From contig JAUCBJ010001594.1 of NCBI GenBank assembly GCA_032718475.1, positions 1 to 64,000 on the forward strand: a stretch of 64,000 bases of DNA. The letters are read 5' to 3'. Every line of letters starts with the position of its first letter. The stretch's first letter is position 1. Under the pieces are notes generated by a model. That model saw only the letters and a list, made by a program, of their open reading frames with translations, did not search any database and was not told the DNA's origin. Of the stretch, positions 1 to 13,700 are shown piece by piece. This DNA comes from Nemertoderma westbladi (taxonomy: Eukaryota; Xenacoelomorpha; Nemertodermatida; Nemertodermatidae). Made by a program: the position numbers and the translations under genes.

Positions 1-550
1 CAAGGCGTTGCGTTGGTCTAAATGCAAACCGGTATGCATCCCAACAGAGGCCTCTGTCATACCACACCTATCCTTCACCTGTCTCCAAACCCAATAACGG
101 TCCACTTTTAAGCGTCCACAATACTACAGAAGTTAACAAAGCTATAGATAGAACAACGAACCTGCTTGTTATGTTTGTGGCTTTGGATAAGAAGATAAGT
201 CCTTGGGCGTCTAATTATAGCAGTAGATGGATGCAGTTACACTCCCAGATCTTCTGTTATCTTCCACTTACTTAATAAACACACCTTACCGGATATCTCA
301 GAAGTTCCCCCATATGAGACAAGCAGACTATCTATGTTCGCTTCCCACAATGTGATATCTTTAAATACTAATAAAGATCCGGAACTTCAATATCGCGTTT
401 CATCATTTCATACATTTATGGCTGTCTAGTTTAGTTTTCAATTCTGGGTTATTATTAATAATTTCCTGTTTTTCAAAGTTTAAATATCATAATTATTATC
501 ATTAAATTTCCTGTTGATTTTTATAATAAAAATATAAAAGCAAAAGCAAA
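1..550. other. AT-rich intergenic DNA, nothing recognised
   Basis: No convincing open reading frame, RNA gene or element terminus is visible. The sequence becomes A-rich toward its right edge, just before a short dispersed repeat. Confidence 0.5.
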
Positions 551-627
551 AAAACAAAGATTCGGGCGAAGTCGGAAGCGACCCGAAGGCTCCTCTTTCG
601 ATAGCTGCTACCCAAATGTAAGGGTGG
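551..627 (+). repeat. short dispersed repeat, copy 1
   Basis: About 75 bp recur at 7566-7645 in the same orientation, both copies preceded by an A-rich stretch. The shared core runs from GCGAAG through CGACCCGAAGGCTCCTCTTT to GATAGCTGCTACCC and is nearly identical in both copies, although the flanks are unrelated. A 13-base piece (CGAAGGCTCCTCT) also occurs near 1546. The family is unknown to me; a SINE end or a MITE fragment are possible. Confidence 0.7.
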
Positions 628-658
628 TTTATCACAAGTTTTGCTCCCGCTATTATAC

Positions 659-728
659 TTGTTATTATTGTATTATCGTGACCTACATAGGTTATCTATA
701 GTAGGTCATGGTATTATCACAATAACAA
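659..728. repeat. imperfect inverted repeat (hairpin)
   Basis: Arms 659-686 and 701-728 pair at about 22 of 28 positions around a 14-base loop, with a perfect 8-bp stem next to the loop (TGACCTAC with GTAGGTCA). It may be a small MITE remnant; no flanking duplication is evident. Confidence 0.5.
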
Positions 729-1952
729 TACATACATCTGATAGTAGTAAAAAGCAACTATAATTTGACAAATTTGACAAGTTGGTCTGGTCAAATAATA
801 ATGTACTATAGTGGATATGTGAGGTCAACTTCATTCAACTAGTTAACACTTGAACATCAGAAACTGAAAATTCTCATTGGAGAAAATTGGCGGAATTCAT
901 ATACTAATTTGCCTGTAACTTTGCACACTGGTCCCTCACCAATAATTGGAGACCTTTTGGTACCAAATGGGCCTCCGGAAAGAATTGGGGGCCCCATTAA
1001 ATTCGAATCTGTCGTGACAGCTTCACATACATTTAAAATCCCATCGTAGGAGTTTATAATTAAACAAAACAAAACTAGGCCAAAGTCTTGGAAAGACAAT
1101 CTGTCGCTTACTAGAGCAGAACGGATCCCTCCACGGCCCCAATCCATACAGCCCAACCGCATAACTACGCAGAGACCTACTGTACAGTAGGCTTGCTATC
1201 TGTCGAAGGACATGGATACGGACAGGCCCTTACTTTTAAAATCAAGCTCAGATTTATTGACGGCTTGTGCTTCCTTTTAATCATCCCAATGTTATCCATA
1301 AACCATCAGCCCATAACTAAGCGTTTTAGCCTTCGATTGTAGTTGGTACCTGCGGGTATGAAACTGGAAAATATTCAAAGGATAGCCGTCGTCACAAAAA
1401 GGATGACTGTAACTCTAGTGGTTTTCTTCTGACTTTCCCGTTCACCCAGAGGTTGATGACGGGAAGTCTGGAGAAGTTTAAGATGATCGTAATTACTCTG
1501 CTTGCTTATCGGCGAACGTGAAATGCGAAAAACGGAGGCAATTCGAAGGCTCCTCTCTCTCTCTCTCTTGGCTGTTTCTTGTAATATCCAGGGAGTTAGA
1601 CCCTATTCAACTATATTTCCCATTACTGGAATACCACTCAGCCACCAGTCAACCTACCCATAATCCTGTTTCTTGCGAGACAGGGATGGCACCACACTAT
1701 CTCTCAAAGTTGAAGCTTTCTTAGATTAACTCTCGGGTCTTTTTTCTAAATCATTTATATATTATTAAATAAAATCTATTTTATATTTTTTATCCAAAGA
1801 ATTATTTTAATTCGTTGTGGAGCTGTTTCAATAGACAAAAAGTTTGAGGATATTTCATCAAAAGTAATCATAGAATGAGCATTGAGCAGAGGAATATACT
1901 CGGTTAAATAAAGGGTCCTTTCATACACCCTGAAAGAGTCGATACATACGAT
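729..1952. other. intergenic, no supported gene
   Basis: Short open frames occur on both strands (such as 857-1162 minus and 1518-1724 plus) but show no recognisable domain. I see nothing else except a CT-rich patch near 1555-1570 and the palindrome CTACTGTACAGTAG at 1177-1190. Confidence 0.45.
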
Positions 1953-3214
1953 GCATTACAACAGTCGAGGCATTACAACAGTCGAGGCATTACAACAGTC
2001 GAGGCATTACAACAGTCGAGGCATTACAACAGTCGAGGCATTACAACAGTCGATGCATTACAACAGGTGATGCATTACAACAGTCGAGGCATTACAACAG
2101 TCGAGGCATTACAACAGTCGTGGCATTACAACAGTCGAGGCATTACAACAGTCGAGGCATTACAACAGTCGAGGCATTACAACAGTCGAGGCATTACAAC
2201 AGTCGAGGCATTACAACAGTCGAGGCATTACAACAGTCGAGGCATTACAACAGTCGAGGCATTACAACAGTCGAGGCATTACAACAGTCGAGGCATTACA
2301 ACAGTCGAGGCATTACAACAGTCGAGGCATTACAACAACCGAGCCATTACAACAACCGAGCCATTACAACAGTCGAGGCATTACAACATTCGAGGCATTA
2401 CAACAGTCGAGGTATTACAACAGTTGAGGCATTATAACAGTCGAGGCATTACAACAGTCGAGGCATTACAACAGTCGAGGCATTACAACAGTCGAGGCAT
2501 TACAACAGTCGAGGCATTACAACAGTCGAGGCATTACAACAGTCGAGGCATTATAACAGTCGAGGCATTACAACAGTCGAGGCATTACAACAGTCGAGGC
2601 ATTACAACAGTCGAGGCATTACAACAGTCGAGGCATTACAACAGTCGAGGCATTACAACAATCGAGGCATTACAACAGTCGAGGCATTACAACAGTCGAG
2701 GCATTACAACAGTCGAGGCATTACAACAGTCGAGGCATTACAACAGTCGAGGCATTACAACAGTCGAGGCATTACAACAGTCGAGGCATTACAACAGTCG
2801 AGGCATTACAACAGTCGAGGCATTACAACAGTCGAGGCATTACAACAGTCGAGGCATTACAACAGTCGAGGCATTACAACAGTCGAGGCATTACAACAGA
2901 CGAGGCATTACAACAGTCGAGGCATTACAACAGTCGAGGCATTACAACATTCGAGGCATTACAACAGTCGAGGCATTACAACAGTCGAGGCATTACAACA
3001 GTCGAGGCATTACAACATTCGAGGCATTACAACAGTCGAGGCATTACAACAGTCGAGGCATTACAACAGTCGAGGCATTACAACAGTCGAGGCATTACAA
3101 CAGTCGAGGCATTACAACAGTCGAGGCATTACAACAGTCGAGGCATTACAACAGTCGAGGCATTACAACAGTCGAGGCATTACAACAGTCGAGGCATTAC
3201 AACAGTCGAGGCAT
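1953..3214 (+). repeat. 17-bp minisatellite, ~74 copies
   Basis: A 17-bp unit (CATTACAACAGTCGAGG) is repeated head to tail about 74 times with very few substitutions; variants such as CAACATTCG and CAACCGAGC are scattered. The unit has no stop codon in any forward frame and its length is not a multiple of three, so every plus-strand frame stays open and encodes a 17-residue peptide repeat (HYNSRGITTVEALQQSR). The resulting 384-codon open frame at 2067-3221 is a by-product of the repeat, since it has no unique coding sequence on either side. Confidence 0.95.
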
Positions 3215-6200
3215 TTCTTAAACAATTTTCAAAAGATATATTAACCTTTATGATTATCATATTGAAAACAAAGCCATTATGAGTAATTTGTAAGATTTAC
3301 TTACTGTAAGAAAATCGTGTCCGTTTGTCTGTCTGTCTGTTTGTTTGTTTGTCACACGAAAGTCTCCGAAACTATCCGGTCAATTGTGTTGTTTTTAGTA
3401 CCATCCTGTAGTCTATGGTCTGAATGGGTGTATAAAGCAATTTTCAAAAAATACATTCATTAGTTTTTGCAAAAAATGAAATAAACGAAATGTGCAATAG
3501 GCGCAATGATAAAATAACACCAATAACAGCTGGTGTTCATGATGAAAAATGGCTTATGTAATGGATTTCTACACAGGCTTAGTATAAATCAAAGAGGTTG
3601 CCAAGATATTGTACTTAGTAGGCCTACACCCATACTGTTTGCTTAGTTAGGCCCTACTGCCTAAACTCCACTCCCTTACAAACTTGATATTCTTCATAGG
3701 GTAGCATTAGTGTGTGTTAAATATTTTATACAGCTGATAGCCTTCTCAGTCAAGGTATGGGCGAATGTGAATTTCTTACTAATTCCAGGTGAATGAATTT
3801 TAGTAATATTGTAGGCTTTCAACTGTAGTACTACAATAATTGGTGTAATTAGAATCATGAGAGGGAAACGTACAGTAGGTTTAGAAAATTGGATCATTGT
3901 CAGGCCTAAAGGAACAAAGTGATTTAAGAAGTTAAATATTAGTATATTAATTAATTAATAGAAGTGTTCTGAAGATTTACATCCCGCGTGGTTGCACGCC
4001 ACTAGTTTATCGAAATAGTCTTATGGCCAGAACGTTGATAGCATGCCATTATTCATTAGATGCCCAGCTTTTATCTGCGACAATATTATCTATACACTTT
4101 ACTTACACCATTCATCTGCCTGGTTTTCCGAGTAATTTCAAGATAAGAGTAACTTCACATTGTTTTTGGCCGGTAGTGTTGGTGATGAATGGGACCCTTT
4201 CTGGGCTCCAATAAGTTTATCCCTTTGGTACAGAATGCGATGCCCTTTGGCAATATATTCAATATCGGCCAGAACAAAACATACTTTTCTATCATTGACT
4301 TCTATGGGAAAAAAATCTGTTGTGATAAAATTGTGAATTTGACATGAAGTTGATGGCGACTTTACAACTATTTCATATTGACTTGAATTGACGTGGAATT
4401 CTTCACGTCGCGTTTTATAATCACCATTTAATAATAATTATTCATAGTCAACATTAAATGTGATGTAAAATTTGATTTGAGTAATCCACGTCACAATTTT
4501 AATAACACATTTTTACACTGTATCAAACGTAAAATATTTGCATTAAAATGACTTGAAAATATGTGTACTTGTGTACTTGTTTCCCGTCATTTTCGCTAAC
4601 TTATTTTAACGTCCCGATATGGGTCACGGATATCCAATGTAGTGTAGTTTTAGAGAGTGTTTGTGGGTGGACCCCGGCATTACGCTTACATCGAATACAT
4701 AAATCAAATCCTGTAGATGGTGTTGACCTGTGGCTCTAGCTCAAGGATGATGGGGGCCGGAGCCTGGACCGGAAGCCATTGCCATTTACCATTAGTGCTG
4801 ACAACTTCAGCTATCATTCACGCAACTGCAGAAGGTTGCTGTTTCTCATTGGTTGATCTTGGCATATAGTTTCTCAGCGGATTCACTGATAGGTTGATTT
4901 TACCTCTCAATGTTTGAATTTACGTGGCTTTATACAGTTATAGCTGTGGGGATGAAGGTTAACGAGTCATAGTAACAGAGTAGGAGTGCAGATGCTATCC
5001 TGTCCTGCAGCAATCAGCTGGAGTTTTGGCTCAGGGCTGCAGCTGCACTACTGCCGGTTACTGACTACGAAGCAACAGTACTGCATACTGCAGTACAGTA
5101 CAGAAACAAATGTGCTACCGGTAGCCCCGCAGTCTATGGCATTACATCACCAGGATATTGCAGTCAGTCTTGCTGTCTTGTACTGGTATTCTGTGGCAGT
5201 ACAGCAGCATTAGGCTTAGGCAACATCAACATTTATCGTACGGACAGCTGGATTACCGCCTAGGCCTATGGCATTACGTCAAATAAACAGACCAGCATAC
5301 CGCATACGTTAGACGTTAGACATTGTGGATTGAGACGCCGTGACAGGTGAGGATTGAAGTGAAGACTGAATGTGAAGGATGGGTAGCCTAGGGCTGTAGC
5401 GCTGTAGGTAATTGGGTAGGTCAGTCTGTAGGTATCTGATCATCATGTTACAAAATGACCAGTTGACTGTCTGAAGGTAAAATCGACTGGTACCTAGCAG
5501 CCTAGATGCCTAGCTAAGCATAATTTAACTGTTTAATTAATAGGCTTAATAATAAATAAATAGGCATAAAATGCTGTATTCGCGAGACAGGTTTTGTGCC
5601 ATTTTTGGTCTGAAAACTGGCACAAAAACGCCAGAGTATTGAGTAATGTTGTACCGTACACCGTACAGACGTACGTCAGTCCGTACGGCAGTCAGGCAGT
5701 CCTAATTAAATCAAAATATGATTATGTTACAAAGTTTGTGTTGATTGTCATAACACCTGAACACTGCTGCACTGTAACCTGGTAACAGGTACAAATATGG
5801 TAAAATAGTACAGTAGGCCTATAGCTGTGTAGGATAAAATAAATACACTAAATAAATAAATATCAAATAATTACGGGTACCAGTACATCGATTTATTAAA
5901 TTTACATTTACAGTAAGGTAGCATTCCTAGCAAGTTGACCCACTAAAGGCTCGAACTCTTTATTGGCGGAGTTAACAATAATGGTTGAATGTAAGTTATT
6001 CCAAACTGAAAAAACTTTAATATCGTGTATACTACAGGTATAGGCTGATAGGCCTATCTACTGATCTAGTATAAGTATATATATGCTGTCTATATCTATT
6101 TCATAATGGCTTAGTAACTTGAGCTTCAAGTTAGATTACGCACTCGCGCTCCTAATCCTTAATCAATACGATAGTTGGAATTTGAATTTGGAATTTTTTA

Positions 6201-7117
6201 GAAACAAATTAAACATAAAACAGAACAGTTAAATTTTGATAATTGAATTAATTTCAAAGCACATTAATAAGCACCTATCCAAGCGTATTAAATAAGTACT
6301 TACAGAATTATAATAGACAGTGGGTAGGGATATACTTCATTTTCGTTATTGGGAACCTGCGATTGTGGTGTTCAGAGTTTTTCAGAGAAGATTTGGAAAA
6401 CCCCTGCGATTTAATGAATAAAAAGAAAGTAAATCAATGTTCGAGAATATATTATATTATTTTCTATTATACTTTCACAAACACTTATGTAACTAGCTTA
6501 TTATAATGTGTACTTTAAAGATTGAAGGCTTGCTTTAGCAATTATTAATGGCCATCTAATTCTAAATAAGGGTTTATGGTCAGGTTGTGGTATATCTCAG
6601 TATGTAGGTGGTGTTCCCTTCACGTATAGCCTACTTAATTGTTAATCTTTATTTGCAGTGCCCAGTAAAGAGATGCCAGTTATGGATCGCTAGCCGAGGA
6701 CGTAGAATCAACTTTAATATTGGATTGGTGCAGAATTATTCGTTCTCTTGTGCTTTTAGTTAACATAATATATCAACTACTTCAATGGATGTTTAAATCA
6801 AAATCTCCATTCTTTCTATATGTATATCTATTTATAATTTATATATCGATTTGATAAGGTATGTATGTATAGTATAACAATTGTTTTAATTACCGGTACT
6901 GTTTTCTTTTTATATATTTATATATATTATTTTATTCCGTAAAATTTCAATTATTTTGTTGGTTATTTTTATAAAAATGTTTTTTGTACAAGTGGCACTT
7001 AACAATTTGCAGATATGAGTATTAGAATACTGTGTATGTTAGTTTTTTTTGTTAAAAATATTTGAAAAAAAAGAATAACAAAATCAGTTTTAAATTTAAT
7101 CAAATTTATTCGCAGAT
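3215..7117. other. long AT-rich intergenic stretch
   Basis: No gene can be supported. It holds a TGTC/TTTG microsatellite, an imperfect 20-bp palindrome centred on GAATTC at 4390-4409, a GTAC-rich patch near 5640-5700 and several AT-rich tracts. Short frames at 3694-3897, 4023-4214, 4986-5213 and 5594-5785 have no recognisable homology. Confidence 0.45.
3325..3353 (+). repeat. TGTC/TTTG microsatellite
   Basis: Repeated GTCT units followed by GTTT units. Similar TCTG tracts occur at about 20346-20365 and 24356-24391, where related sequence flanks them, so this may be the tail of the same dispersed family. Confidence 0.7.
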
Positions 7118-7193
7118 GAAAAAAATTCGATCGATTATTATCGACATTATTTTCGATCGATTATCGATTTTCGATCAATGTTGAACAACCCTA
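7118..7193 (-). mobile_element. possible hAT-like element terminus
   Basis: Read on the minus strand, the segment begins with a GTAGGGTTGTTCAAC-like end followed by clustered ATCGAT and CGATCG motifs. Many animal hAT transposons start in this way. No partner terminus or 8-bp duplication was found, so this is a solo fragment at best. Confidence 0.3.
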
Positions 7194-7565
7194 CCATACT
7201 TAACTCCTGTTAGTATATTAACAACGATGTATGGTAGTATGAAGGATGAACGAAGATAAATTATGTAGCACAGTATAATAATGCAAGAGTACCGGTACAT
7301 AATAACTTTGGATGAGTTCTTTCCTATGAAACTACCCCTGAAACTTGAAATTGCCTTCGCTAAGTTACAACAGAAAATTCAAGGACGAAAGTTTCTGTTA
7401 AACCTAATGCTCTATCAATATCAATACGTATCAATACGTATTATATAATTACCGGATAAATTCCACCATTAAGTTAACTTTGCAGCAATATAGTTTTTTT
7501 TATAAGACCTTTCGTTTTTAATTTTTTATGTAACATCTCGCGTGTTACAACTTTAAAATAAAAAA

Positions 7566-7645
7566 AAAAGCAAACAGTCGGCCGAAGCCGGAGGCGACCC
7601 GAAGGCTCCTCTTTCGATAGCTGCTACCCGAGGGTAGGGGTGGGC
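7566..7645 (+). repeat. short dispersed repeat, copy 2
   Basis: Second copy of the repeat at 551-627, same orientation, again after an A-rich run. The core through GATAGCTGCTACCC is almost unchanged. It ends about 90 bp before the 23-bp array. Confidence 0.7.
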
Positions 7646-7736
7646 GCTACTCCTATCTCAAGACTTTAAAATAAAACTACATAATTCGTACTTGTTTCGT
7701 TAACGTGCTCTGGACCTCGTATCTGAATGCATCATG

Positions 7737-10700
7737 TCTATGGGTGCATTCAGTGTAACCCTATGGGTGCAGTCAGTGTAACCCTATTGGTGCAGTCAGT
7801 GTAACCCTATTGGTGCAGTCAGTTTATCCCTATGGGTGCAGTCACTGTAACCCTATTGGTGCAGTCAGTGTAACCCTATGGGTGCATTCAGTGTAACCCT
7901 ATGGCTGCAGTCAGTGTAACCCTATGGGTGCAGTCAATGTAACCCTATGGGTGCATTCAGTGTAACCCTATGGGTCCAGTCAGTGTAACCCTATGGGTGC
8001 AGTCAGTGTAACCCTATGGGTATATAGTCAGTGTAACCCTATGGGTGCAGTCAATGTAACCCTATGGGTGCAGTCAGTGTAACCCTATGGGTGCAGTCAG
8101 TGTAACCCTATTGGTGCAGTCAGTGTATCCCTATGGGTGCAGTCACTGTAACCCTATTGGTGCAGTCAGTGTAACCCTATGTGTGCAGTCAGTGTAACCC
8201 TATGGGTGCAGTCAGTGTAACCCTATGTGTGCAGTCACTGTAACCCTATTGGTGCAGTCAGTGTAACCCTATGGGTGCAGTCAGTGTATCCCTATGGATG
8301 CAGTCAGTGTAACCCTATGTGTGCAGTCATTGTACCCATATGGGTGCAGTCAGTGTATCCCTATGTGTGCAGTCATTGTACCCATATGGGTGCAGTCAGT
8401 GTAACCCTGTGGGTGCAGTCAGTGTAACCATATGTGTGCAGTCAGTGTATCCCTATGTGTGCAGTCAGTGTAACAATATGGGTGCAGTCAGTGTAACCCT
8501 ATTGGTACAGTCAGTGAAACCCTATGGGTGCAGTCAGTGTAACCCTATGTGTGCAGTCATTGTACCCATATGGGTGCAGTCAGTGTATCCCTATGTGTGC
8601 AGTCAGTGTAACCATATGGGTGCAGTCAGTGTAACCCTGTGGGTGCAGTCAGCGTAACCCTATGTGTGCAGTCATTGTACCCATATGGGTGCAGTCAGTG
8701 TATCCCTATGTGTGCAGTCAGTGTAACCATATGGGTGCAGTCAGTGTAACCCTGTGGGTGCAGTCAGTGTAACCATATGGGTGCAGTCAGCGTAACCCTA
8801 TGTGTGCAGTCATTGTACCCATATGGGTGCAGTCAGTGTATCCCTATGTGTGCAGTCAGTGTAACCATATGTGTGCAGTCAGTGTAACCCTGTGGGTGCA
8901 GTCAGTGTAACCCTATGGGTGCAGTCAGCGTAACCCTATGTGTGCAGTCATTGTACCCATATGGGTGCAGTCAGTGTATCCCTATGTACGTGCAGTCAGT
9001 GTAACCATATGGGTGCAGTCAGTGTAACCCTGTGGGTGCAGTCAGTGTAACCCTATGGGTGCAGTCAGCGTAACCCTATGGGTGCAGTCAGTGTAACCCT
9101 ATGGGTGCAGTCAATGTAACCCTATGGGTGCAGTCAGTGTAACCCTATGGGTGCAGTCAGTGCAACCCTATGGGTGCAGTCAGTGTAACCCTATGGGTGC
9201 AGTCAGTGTAACCCTATGGGTGCAGTCAATGTAACCCTATGGGTGCAGTCAGTGTAACCCTATGGGTGCAGTCAGTGTAACCCTATTGGTGCAGTCAGTG
9301 TAACCCTATTGGTGCAGTCAGTGTATCCCTATGGGTGCAGTCAGTGCAACCCTATTGGTGCAGTCAGTGCAACCCTATTGGTGCAGTCAGTGTAACCCTG
9401 TGGGTGCAGTCAGTGTATCCCTATGGGTGCAGTCAGTGTAACCCTATGAGTGCAGTCAGTGTTACACTGTGGGTGCAGTCAGTGTAACCATATGGGTGCA
9501 GTCAGTGTAACGCTAAGGGTGCAGTCAGTGTAACCCTATGGGTGCAGTCAGTGTAACGGTAAGGGTGCAGTCAGTGTAACCCTATGGGTGCAGTCAGTGT
9601 AACCCTATGGGTGCAGTCAGTGTATCCCTATGTGTGCAGTCAGTGTAACCATATGGGTGCAGTCAGTGTAACCATATGGGTACAGTCAGTGTAACGCTAA
9701 GGGTGCAGTCAGTGTAACGCTAAGGGTGCAGTCAGTGTAACCCTATGGGTGCAGTCAGTGTATCCCTATGTGTGCAGTCAGTCTAACCATATGGGTGCAG
9801 TCAGTGTAACCATATGGGTGCAGTCAGTGTAACGCTAAGGGTGCAGTCAGTGTAACCCTATGGGTGCAGTCAGTGTAACCCTATGGGTGCAGTCAGTGTA
9901 ACCCTATGGGTGCAGTCAGTGTAACCCTATGGGTGCAGTCAGTGTATCCCTATGTGTGCAGTCAGTGTAACCATATGGGTGCAGTCAGTGTAACCATATG
10001 TGTGCAGTCAGTGTAACCCTATGGGTGCAGTCAGTGTATCCCTATGGGTGCAGTCAGTGTAACCCTATGGGTGCAGTCAGTGTATCCCTATGTGTGCAGT
10101 CAGTGTAACCATATGGGTGCAGTCAGTGTAACCCTATGGGTGCAGTCAGTGTATCCCTATGGGTGCAGTCAGTGTATCCCTATGGATGCAGTCAGTGTAA
10201 CCCTATTGGTGCAGTCAGTGTAATCCTATGGGTGCAGTCAGTGTATCCCTATGGATGCAGTCAGTGTAACCCTATTGGTGCAGTCAGTGTAACCCCATTG
10301 GTGCAGTCAGTGTAACCCTATGTGTGCAGTCAGTGTAACCCTGTGGGTGCAGTCAGTGTAACCCTATGGGTGCAGTCAGTGTAACCCGATTGGTTCAGTC
10401 AGTGTAACCCTATGAGTGCAGTCAGTGTAACCCTATGTGTGCAGTCATTGTACCCATATGGGTGCAGTCAGTGTAACCCGATTGGTTCAGTCAGTGTAAC
10501 CCTATGGGTGCAGTCAGTGTAACCCTGTGGCGCTATGGGTGCAGTCAGTGTAACCCTATGGGTACAGTCAGTGTTACACTATGAGTGCAGTCAGTGTAAC
10601 CCTATGGGTGCAGTCAGTGTAACCCTATGGGTACAGTCAGTGTTACACTATGAGTGCAGTCAGTGTAACCCTATGGGTGCAGTCAGTGTAACCCCACGTG

Positions 10701-13700
10701 TGCAGTCAGTGTAACCCTATGGGTGCAGTCAGTGTATCCCTATGTGTGCAGTCAGTGTATCCCTATGTGTGCAGTGCAGTCAGTGTAACCATATGGGTGC
10801 AGTCAGTGTAACGCTAAGGGTGCAGTCAGTGTAACCCTATGGGTGCAGTCAGTGTAACCCTATGTGTGCAGTCAGTGTAACGCTATGTGTGCAGTCATTG
10901 TACCCATATGGGTGCAGTCAGTGTATCCCTATGTGTGCAGTCAGTGTAACCATATGGGTGCAGTCAGTGTAACCCTATGGGTGCAGTCAGTGTAACGCTA
11001 AGGGTGCAGTCAGTGTAACCCAATTGGTTCAGTCAGTGTAACCCTATGGGTGCAGTCAGTGTAACGCTAAGGGTGCAGTCAGTGTAACCCTATTGGTGCA
11101 GTCAGTGTAACCATATGGGTGCAGTCAGTGTAACCCTATGTGTGCAGTCAGTGTAACCATATGGGTGCAGTCAGTGTAACCCTATGTGTGCAGTCAGTGT
11201 AACCCTATTGGTGCAGTCAGTGTAACTGTATGGGTGAGGTCAGTGTAACCCTTTGAGTGCAGTCAGTGTAACCCTATGGGTGCAGTCAGTGTAACCCTAT
11301 GGGTGCAGTCAGTGTAACCCTATTGGTGCAGTCAGTGTATCCCTATGGGTGCAGTCACTGTAACCCTATTGGTGCAGTCAGTGTAACCCTATGTGTGCAG
11401 TCAGTGTAACCCTATGGGTGCAGTCAGTGTAACCCTATGTGTGCAGTCACTGTAACCCTATTGGTGCAGTCAGTGTAACCCTATGGGTGCAGTCAGTGTA
11501 TCCCTATGGATGCAGTCAGTGTAACCCTATGTGTGCAGTCATTGTACCCATATGGGTGCAGTCAGTGTATCCCTATGTGTGCAGTCAGTGTAACCATATG
11601 GGTGCAGTCAGTGTAACCCTGTGGGTGCAGTCAGCGTAACCCTATGTGTGCAGTCATTGTACCCATATGGGTGCAGTCAGTGTATCCCTATGTGTGCAGT
11701 CAGTGTAACCATATGGGTGCAGTCAGTGTAACCCTGTGGGTGCAGTCAGTGTAACCATATGGGTGCAGTCAGCGTAACCCTATGTGTGCAGTCATTGTAC
11801 CCATATGGGTGCAGTCAGTGTATCCCTATGTGTGCAGTCAGTGTAACCATATGTGTGCAGTCAGTGTAACCCTGTGGGTGCAGTCAGTGTAACCCTATGG
11901 GTGCAGTCAGCGTAACCCTATGTGTGCAGTCATTGTACCCATATGGGTGCAGTCAGTGTATCCCTATGTGTGCAGTCAGTGTAACCATATGGGTGCAGTC
12001 AGTGTAACCCTGTGGGTGCAGTCAGTGTAACCCTATGGGTGCAGTCAGCGTAACCCTATGGGTGCAGTCAGTGTAACCCTATGGGTGCAGTCAATGTAAC
12101 CCTATGGGTGCAGTCAGTGTAACCCTATGGGTGCAGTCAGTGTAACCCTATGGGTGCAGTCAGTGTAACCCTATGGGTGCAGTCAATGTAACCCTATGGG
12201 TGCAGTCAGTGTAACCCTATGGGTGCAGTCAGTGTAACCCTATTGGTGCAGTCAGTGTAACCCTATTGGTGCAGTCAGTGTATCCCTATGGGTGCAGTCA
12301 GTGCAACCCTATTGGTGCAGTCAGTGCAACCCTATTGGTGCAGTCAGTGTAACCCTGTGGGTGCAGTCAGTGTATCCCTATGGGTGCAGTCAGTGTAACC
12401 CTATGAGTGCAGTCAGTGTTACACTGTGGGTGCAGTCAGTGTAACCATATGGGTGCAGTCAGTGTAACGCTAAGGGTGCAGTCAGTGTAACCCTATGGGT
12501 GCAGTCAGTGTAACGGTAAGGGTGCAGTCAGTGTAACCCTATGGGTGCAGTCAGTGTAACGGTAAGGGTGCAGTCAGTGTAACCCTATGGGTGCAGTCAG
12601 TGTAACCCTATGGGTGCAGTCAGTGTATCAACGCTAAGGGTGCAGTCAGTGTAACGCTAAGGGTGCAGTCAGTGTAACCCTATGGGTGCAGTCAGTGTAT
12701 CCCTATGTGTGCAGTCAGTGTAACCATATGGGTGCAGTCAGTGTAACCATATGGGTGCAGTCAGTGTAACGCTAAGGGTGCAGTCAGTGTAACCCTATGG
12801 GTGCAGTCAGTGTAACCCTATGGGTGCAGTCAGTGTAACCCTATGGGTGCAGTCAGTGTAACCCTATGGGTGCAGTCAGTGTATCCCTATGTGTGCAGTC
12901 AGTGTAACCATATGGGTGCAGTCAGTGTAACCATATGTGTGCAGTCAGTGTAACCCTATGGGTGCAGTCAGTGTATCCCTATGGGTGCAGTCAGTGTAAC
13001 CCTATGGGTGCAGTCAGTGTATCCCTATGTGTGCAGTCAGTGTATCCCTATGTGTGCAGTCAGTGTAACCATATGGGTGCAGTCAGTGTAACCATATGGG
13101 TGCAGTCAGTGTAACGCTAAGGGTGCAGTCAGTGTAACCCTATGGGTGCAGTCAGTGTAACGCTAAGGGTGCAGTCAGTGTAACCCTATGGGTGCAGTCA
13201 GTGTAACCCTATGGGTGCAGTCAGTGTATCCCTATGTGTGCAGTCAGTGTAACCATATGGGTGCAGTCAGTGTAACCCTATGGGTGCAGTCAGTGTATCC
13301 CTATGGGTGCAGTCAGTGTATCCCTATGGATGCAGTCAGTGTAACCCTATTGGTGCAGTCAGTGTAATCCTATGGGTGCAGTCAGTGTATCCCTATGAAT
13401 GCAGTCAGTGTAACCCTATTGGTGCAGTCAGTGTAACCCCATTGGTGCAGTCAGTGTAACCCTATGTGTGCAGTCAGTGTAACCCTGTGGGTGCAGTCAG
13501 TGTAACCCTATGGGTGCAGTCAGTGTAACCCGATTAGTTCAGTCAGTGTAACCCTATGAGTGCAGTCAGTGTAACCCTATGTGTGCAGTCATTGTACCCA
13601 TATGGGTGCAGTCAGTGTAACCCGATTGGTTCAGTCAGTGTAACCCTATGGGTGCAGTCAGTGTAACCCTGTGGCGCTGTGGGTGCAGTCAGTGTAACCC

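Noticed and set aside
857-1162. 101-codon minus-strand frame
   Set aside because: No domain, no neighbouring gene signals, and composition typical of chance frames in AT-rich DNA.
1953-3214. CRISPR-like array
   Set aside because: Units are directly adjacent with no unique spacers, and the DNA is animal.
2067-3221. 384-codon open frame with 17-residue repeats
   Set aside because: It is entirely the translation of the 17-bp minisatellite; all forward frames are open and there is no unique coding sequence.
8227-8657. Cys-containing repeat frames (MCSHCNP, MCSQCNP) in the 23-bp satellite
   Set aside because: The Cys pattern resembles zinc motifs but comes from the satellite unit; the period is not a multiple of three and the frames close within ~100 codons.
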